A DNA stretch of 9,426 nt, from the NCBI GenBank assembly GCA_934716785.1, contig CAKUYM010000160.1:1-9426 (forward strand). The letters run 5' to 3'. This stretch comes from an uncultured Bacteroides sp. Lineage in GTDB: Bacteria; Bacteroidota; Bacteroidia; Bacteroidales; Bacteroidaceae. The notes below the pieces were generated by a model. It saw only the letters and a program-made list of their open reading frames with translations. It ran no database searches and was not told the origin of the DNA. This document shows positions 5,791 through 9,426 of this stretch, piece after piece (position 1 is the stretch's first letter; each line of letters begins with the position of its first letter). A program made the translations under genes and the position numbers.

Positions 5791-7337
5791 ATGATTAAAA
5801 TTATATTTCTCATTGTTTACTTATTCTCTGCTAGTATTTTTTTTGTGGATGTGATTCATCTATTCTACAGCAAAGAGAATATTCTCCGGAAATTAATTCT
5901 GTACTTATCAAGGCGGGTGGTAATCGCATCGAACTAGAGAAAGCTTTAGATCATTTTTATAATAAGAAAGACTCAGTCAAGATAAAAGCTATTGAGTTTT
6001 TAATTACCAATATGGACATTCACTATAGTGAAACATATTATTGGAGAGATTTATTGAGTAGAAAAAAAATTGAATATTCCGAACTAGATTATCCCGATTT
6101 CAAATCAGCAATTGAAGCTATAGATTCATTAAAGAACAAATATGGATTGCTAACATATCAAGATACCATAATCTATGATATTCATGTATTATCTGGTAAA
6201 TATCTAATAGATAATGTAAATCAAGCCGTAGATACTTGGCGTGATTCTGAATATAGAAATATTCCTTTTGAGGATTTCTGTGAATACATATTACCATATC
6301 GAGTAACTACTGAACCAATAACAAATTGGAGAGCAAAATATCATAATAAATTCAAATGGTTAGGGGATAGTATCTGTAACAAATCTTTAGAAAATATTCT
6401 AAGTTATGCTACTATTGATTATAAAGACTGGTTTACATTTACAACAGGTAAAGAAAACAGAGATGAACCGTTACCTCGTTTGAGTGCTCTGCAATTACTA
6501 TTTCGTAAAAAAGGTCCATGTGAAGATGTAGCTTCGCTAGAATCATTTATATTTCGTTCACAAGCTATTCCTGCCGCTTATATCACAATACCATTATGGG
6601 CGACATCAGCCGGTTCTCATTTTTCAAACACGATTTTTTCTCAAAAAATGAAGCCGATTCGATTTGATATTACTATGGACAAACCTATTAATCATGAGCT
6701 TCCGAGAGAACCTGCAAAAGTTATCCGTTACACCTATTCTAAACAGAAAGAGACGCTTGCCATGACTGAGCAAGAAGAAAATATTCCGCTTGGATATATG
6801 CGGCATACTAACTATATAGATGTAACTCATGAGTATTGGGAAACATCAGATGTTACTATTCCTTTATTTACAGATACAGTTCAAACCGTATATGCGGGCA
6901 TATTCAGTTTAAGAGAATGGAATGCAGAATGGTGGGGAAAGCAAAATCATGATTCTGTAACATTTACGAATATGCCGAGAGGCATTGTTATCCTTCCAAT
7001 GAGCTATAATAAAGGGAAGTTCAAAGTAGAAGGCTATCCAATTGTCAACGGCTACAATCATCAGCTACTATTAGTTCCCGATACTATACATACAAGGAAT
7101 GTCACTATTAAAGAACAAGACAAGTACCTACGATTTCGTCCAGGGAAAAAATATGAACTATTTTATTGGAATAACAAATGGGAATCCTTAGGAGTGCAGA
7201 CAGCTACTTTGGAATCATCCGTACTACATTTTTCAAAAGTTCCTCAAAATGCTTTGATGCTTCTTATTCCAGAATATTCCGAAGGAAAAGAGCGTCCTTT
7301 CATTATTATGAATGACGGGACCCGGCATTGGTGGTGA
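5791..7337 (+). CDS. Transglutaminase-like lipoprotein, with a frameshift between signal peptide and body
   Basis: The intact frame from ATG 6012 encodes 441 residues but has no signal peptide. Upstream, ATG 5791 in another frame begins a signal peptide (MIKIIFLIVYLFSASIFF). A -1 shift at the T8 run (5837-5844) joins it to FCGCDSSILQQ and on in frame to 6012; without the shift translation stops at TAG 5935. The downstream frame is open from 5835 and has no ATG before 6012, so one broken or slipping gene is the best reading. The core resembles bacterial transglutaminase/cysteine-protease-like domains. Counting from Met 6012, KKGPCEDVASLESF holds the likely nucleophile Cys170, then RSQAIPAAY, GSHFSN with His203, and IRFD with Asp219. 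The C-terminal half looks beta-rich and has no motif I know. After lipidation it would sit in the outer membrane. Substrate unknown. Confidence 0.75.
5837..5844 (+). other. T8 homopolymer and T_TTT_TTT slippery site
   Basis: Eight T lie just before the lipobox cysteine codons. In the frame of ATG 5791 the last seven read T TTT TTT, the classical -1 slippery heptamer, and a -1 step yields the lipoprotein frame. Adding one T or removing two in the DNA or the transcript has the same effect. Slipped-strand phase variation, RNA polymerase slippage, programmed frameshifting, a fixed mutation or a sequencing error could all explain it. Confidence 0.55.
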
Positions 7338-7370
7338 ATTCTAAAAATAAACATTATTATAATAAAGAAA

Positions 7371-8645
7371 ATGAAACATTTAACAATATACATCATTCTA
7401 ATTTCATGCTTGACTTCATGCCAGCGCAAATCGCCCATACATAAATCTCCTGCATCCATCGCCATGAAAATTTATGAAATAAATAAAAGAGTTCCACTTT
7501 CACCAGAGACTCAAGCGAGACTTGCTACATTTTTTATTCACAATGATAGTTTAGCAAATGTAGCTTTACAACGGGGTGATTCTATTGCTAACATCATATC
7601 AACATATTATGATTTGAACTTTGACACAATATCAACTTTGCTTAATTCAGAAGAACGTAACAATTATTTATTAGCCTTTACTCCGAAAAAAGAGAAATAT
7701 GTTTCTAATCTTAGACACGTGATTCGTCATAAAAAAGTGTTGGAGCTATCCAAACAACAAATCGAAAGATTATTAACCGCAAGCAAAAAAATAGAAGAAT
7801 CTTTTGAAACTAAACAAGGTCATTACAAAGATGACGAGAAAAAGTTCATGAAAAGTATTTTAAGCAAAGAACAACAAAGAAAATTTTATATTGAACAGAA
7901 TGTTGCCGCCGTAAGGCGATGGACATTAGAACAAATTGCTCAATGCCAAAAAATAGAATGCTTCAGGTTTCCACAAGACAGCACTCGGCTTTACTCCTTA
8001 TTTTTTGATTACGAATTAAATAAAAGGGGGACACTCGACTATCTAAGCAATACAGATTCCAAAGAACTCCAAAAGGAAAAAGACAGATTAAATGCCTACA
8101 AACCAATGGAACTTGTAAAACTGGAAGTTTATACTAAAAAATCCTTTTACAGTAAACTTTTGGATCTCATTTGTAAACGAAAAGAAGCAGGTATTAGTGA
8201 AAGACAAATTAACGCCTTACTTAATGAATACATCAAAATTAAGCAAATAATTTATATTTCAACAAATGAAAAGCAATCAAAGCAATCTCTTAATTTTGAT
8301 TCGAAGGAACTTGAAAATAAAAGTATTTTTAAAAATATATCTACGTCACAACTCGACAAATATTTCCACTTTATATGTCAAGAAGGTGTGAAGAAACGAG
8401 CACGGAAGCATTGGGAAGATATACAACAGTATGATTTCTCTCACAAATTGGACAGCATACAGACATTGAAAGAATTAGAAAATTATGAGATGCGTTTAGC
8501 CATAGCCAATCAGTGGATAAGCTTAGAACGATCAAGGAAAAATTTATTTGCTAAAGAAGATATTTTGTGTAGTAAGCCTAAGTGTTTGATGTTAGAGGAA
8601 CAATGGAAGAAGAAAAAGAAAGAAGAATCAATTATTAAATTTTAA
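7371..8645 (+). CDS. Helical repeat lipoprotein of unknown function
   Basis: A 424-residue protein with a lipoprotein signal peptide ending in LTSC (Cys17), so it should be anchored in the envelope. The rest is charged and almost entirely helical by eye. Three pairs of short motifs recur: LSPETQARL (43) with LNSEERNNYL (91), LSKQQIERLL (126) with LSKEQQRKFY (164), and ISERQINALL (275) with ISTSQLDKYF (323). The pattern LSxxQxxxL resembles the LTxxQ motif of CpxP/Spy-type periplasmic chaperones, but it recurs over a much longer protein and I do not claim that function. The tail is very lysine-rich. It starts 33 bases after the transglutaminase-like gene and ends 13 bases before the next lipoprotein, so co-transcription is likely. 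Base composition is as AT-rich as its neighbours. Confidence 0.75.
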   Translation: MKHLTIYIILISCLTSCQRKSPIHKSPASIAMKIYEINKRVPLSPETQARLATFFIHNDSLANVALQRGDSIANIISTYYDLNFDTISTLLNSEERNNYLLAFTPKKEKYVSNLRHVIRHKKVLELSKQQIERLLTASKKIEESFETKQGHYKDDEKKFMKSILSKEQQRKFYIEQNVAAVRRWTLEQIAQCQKIECFRFPQDSTRLYSLFFDYELNKRGTLDYLSNTDSKELQKEKDRLNAYKPMELVKLEVYTKKSFYSKLLDLICKRKEAGISERQINALLNEYIKIKQIIYISTNEKQSKQSLNFDSKELENKSIFKNISTSQLDKYFHFICQEGVKKRARKHWEDIQQYDFSHKLDSIQTLKELENYEMRLAIANQWISLERSRKNLFAKEDILCSKPKCLMLEEQWKKKKKEESIIKF

Positions 8646-8658
8646 ATTATTAAAAACG

Positions 8659-8991
8659 ATGAGAAAACTGTATGTATTATTTGCAGTACTACTATTGAGT
8701 GGTATCATAATAGCGTCCTGTAATAATAAGGACGGCGCAAAAGAGAAGGAATTCAAGCAACAGATAGATAGCTTGATTAGTGAAAATGACTCTTTAAGAG
8801 AAGAAAAAGGCAAACTGATTTATTTGATATTCAAGCAGAAGGACGGACTTGACGTGTACAAAAAAGAAGAAAAAACAATTAGAGATAGTCTAAGTGTAGA
8901 AGATAAAATAAAGGGTTATAGTCAACTGAGTTTTAAGAACATAGAGTTTATTCTAAAATGGGTAAAAGAGATGGAGGATATGAGTTTTTAA
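8659..8991 (+). CDS. Small coiled-coil lipoprotein
   Basis: A 110-residue protein with a lipoprotein signal peptide ending in IASC (Cys21). Residues 28-52 show a heptad-like, charged pattern (KEKEFKQQIDSLISENDSLR) typical of a short coiled coil. The C-terminus NIEFILKWVKEMEDMSF (94-110) matches the end of the next small lipoprotein at I, K-W, E, M and F. It starts 13 bases after the preceding gene. No family is recognised. Anchoring in the outer membrane is likely and interaction with a neighbouring lipoprotein is possible, but both are inference. Confidence 0.7.
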   Translation: MRKLYVLFAVLLLSGIIIASCNNKDGAKEKEFKQQIDSLISENDSLREEKGKLIYLIFKQKDGLDVYKKEEKTIRDSLSVEDKIKGYSQLSFKNIEFILKWVKEMEDMSF

Positions 8992-9057
8992 TCAAAATCA
9001 ATTGTATAGTTTGAGCGCTTAATGCAATATATATTATTTAATTAAAGAATGAGAGAT

Positions 9058-9354
9058 ATGAAAAAATTATTACTATTATTGATATGTGTTTTTGCCATAT
9101 CATGTACTACTCAAAAAGAAGAAAACTTAGAACAAGAATCTATTATTGAAAAAGGCAGATTAGTAGAAAAACTACTTAGTGAAAAAGGGATACAAGTAGA
9201 AGCATCGCATGGGAAAGCATTTGCCAATATGAGCGAAAATGAAAGATTGGAAATACTAGGTAAAATGAAATCAGATGAAATAAATTCACTGTTCAAATGG
9301 CGAGAAGAGTTAGATAATATGAAATTCATTTCAAACAAAGATATAAATTACTAA
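9058..9354 (+). CDS. Small lipoprotein, likely paralogue of the preceding one
   Basis: A 98-residue protein starting MKKLLLLLICVFAISC, with the lipidated Cys at 16. An in-frame ATG nine bases earlier (9049) would add Met-Arg-Asp; the later start gives the cleaner signal peptide. Just after the cysteine comes TTQKEE, close to the acidic lipoprotein export signals (Lys followed by Asp/Glu) described for Bacteroidetes, so surface display is possible. The C-terminal segment EINSLFKWREELDNMKF (74-90) resembles residues 94-110 of the previous protein, while the middle regions differ. A 57-base AT-rich gap separates the two genes, with no exact promoter element seen. Function unknown. Confidence 0.68.
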   Translation: MKKLLLLLICVFAISCTTQKEENLEQESIIEKGRLVEKLLSEKGIQVEASHGKAFANMSENERLEILGKMKSDEINSLFKWREELDNMKFISNKDINY

Positions 9355-9360
9355 AGTTTC

Positions 9361-9409
9361 CCACCCCTCATTAAATAGCTTGAAGAGGGGTGGATTATCT
9401 TTCAAGCTA
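9361..9409 (+). other. Predicted H-type pseudoknot or terminator-like structure
   Basis: Helix 1 pairs CCACCCCTC (9361-9369) with GAGGGGTGG (9385-9393), nine perfect base pairs. Helix 2 pairs TAGCTTGAA (9376-9384), inside the loop of helix 1, with TTCAAGCTA (9401-9409), again nine perfect pairs. The two interleave: connecting loops are six, zero and seven bases, which is the geometry of an H-type pseudoknot. Alternatively the helices are mutually exclusive hairpins. There is no T-run after either, so an ordinary intrinsic terminator is a poor fit, although helix 1 alone sits where the operon's terminator would be expected. Confidence 0.6.
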
Positions 9410-9426
9410 CATGTACTCAATGTTTT

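Noticed and set aside
5791..5937. Separate 48-residue gene from ATG 5791
   Set aside because: Its N-terminus is a signal peptide that continues naturally into the lipobox of the next frame after a one-base shift, so it is better read as the start of the transglutaminase-like gene.
1..9426. CRISPR array, tRNA, rRNA or insertion sequence
   Set aside because: No regularly spaced direct repeats, cloverleaf or rRNA-like segments, transposase frame or paired terminal repeats were seen in the window.

Overview
The window looks like chromosomal DNA from a gut Bacteroides or close relative. The evidence is the Bacteroidales-type -7 promoter elements (TAnnTTTG), a hybrid two-component sensor start with reg_prop repeats, a TatA/TatC translocase without TatB, and several predicted lipoproteins. 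The species cannot be fixed from the sequence alone.

Layout. Positions 1-399 (minus strand) hold the 5' end of a hybrid two-component system (HTCS) sensor/regulator that runs off the left edge. A divergent intergenic region of about 245 bp follows. On the plus strand tatA (645), tatC (875) and a large Dna2-like nuclease-helicase (1674-5066) form a tight cluster; the helicase start lies inside the tatC end. A terminator hairpin overlaps the helicase stop codon. Positions 5083-5790 hold no intact gene. This stretch contains two successive promoter-like/terminator units that could be small RNAs, a decayed second copy of the HTCS 5' end (minus strand, in-frame stop), three short inverted repeats, and promoter-like elements leading to the next cluster.

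Positions 5791-9354 hold four plus-strand genes that all look like lipoproteins: a transglutaminase-like protein whose signal peptide is separated from the body by a frameshift at a run of eight T, a 424-residue helical repeat lipoprotein, and two small lipoproteins sharing a C-terminal motif. This half is much more AT-rich than the tat/helicase half (for example 16 G/C of 60 at 6001-6060 against 40 of 60 at 2041-2100), so the cluster is probably accessory or transferred DNA. The window ends with a structured element at 9361-9409 whose two 9-bp helices interleave as in an H-type pseudoknot.

How they may work together: tatA and tatC supply folded-protein export. The helicase-nuclease is probably a DNA repair or replication enzyme that shares the transcript only by position. 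The four lipoproteins probably form one envelope-located unit with an unknown job, perhaps protein remodelling or cell-envelope defence or stress; this is inference from co-orientation and shared lipidation signals.
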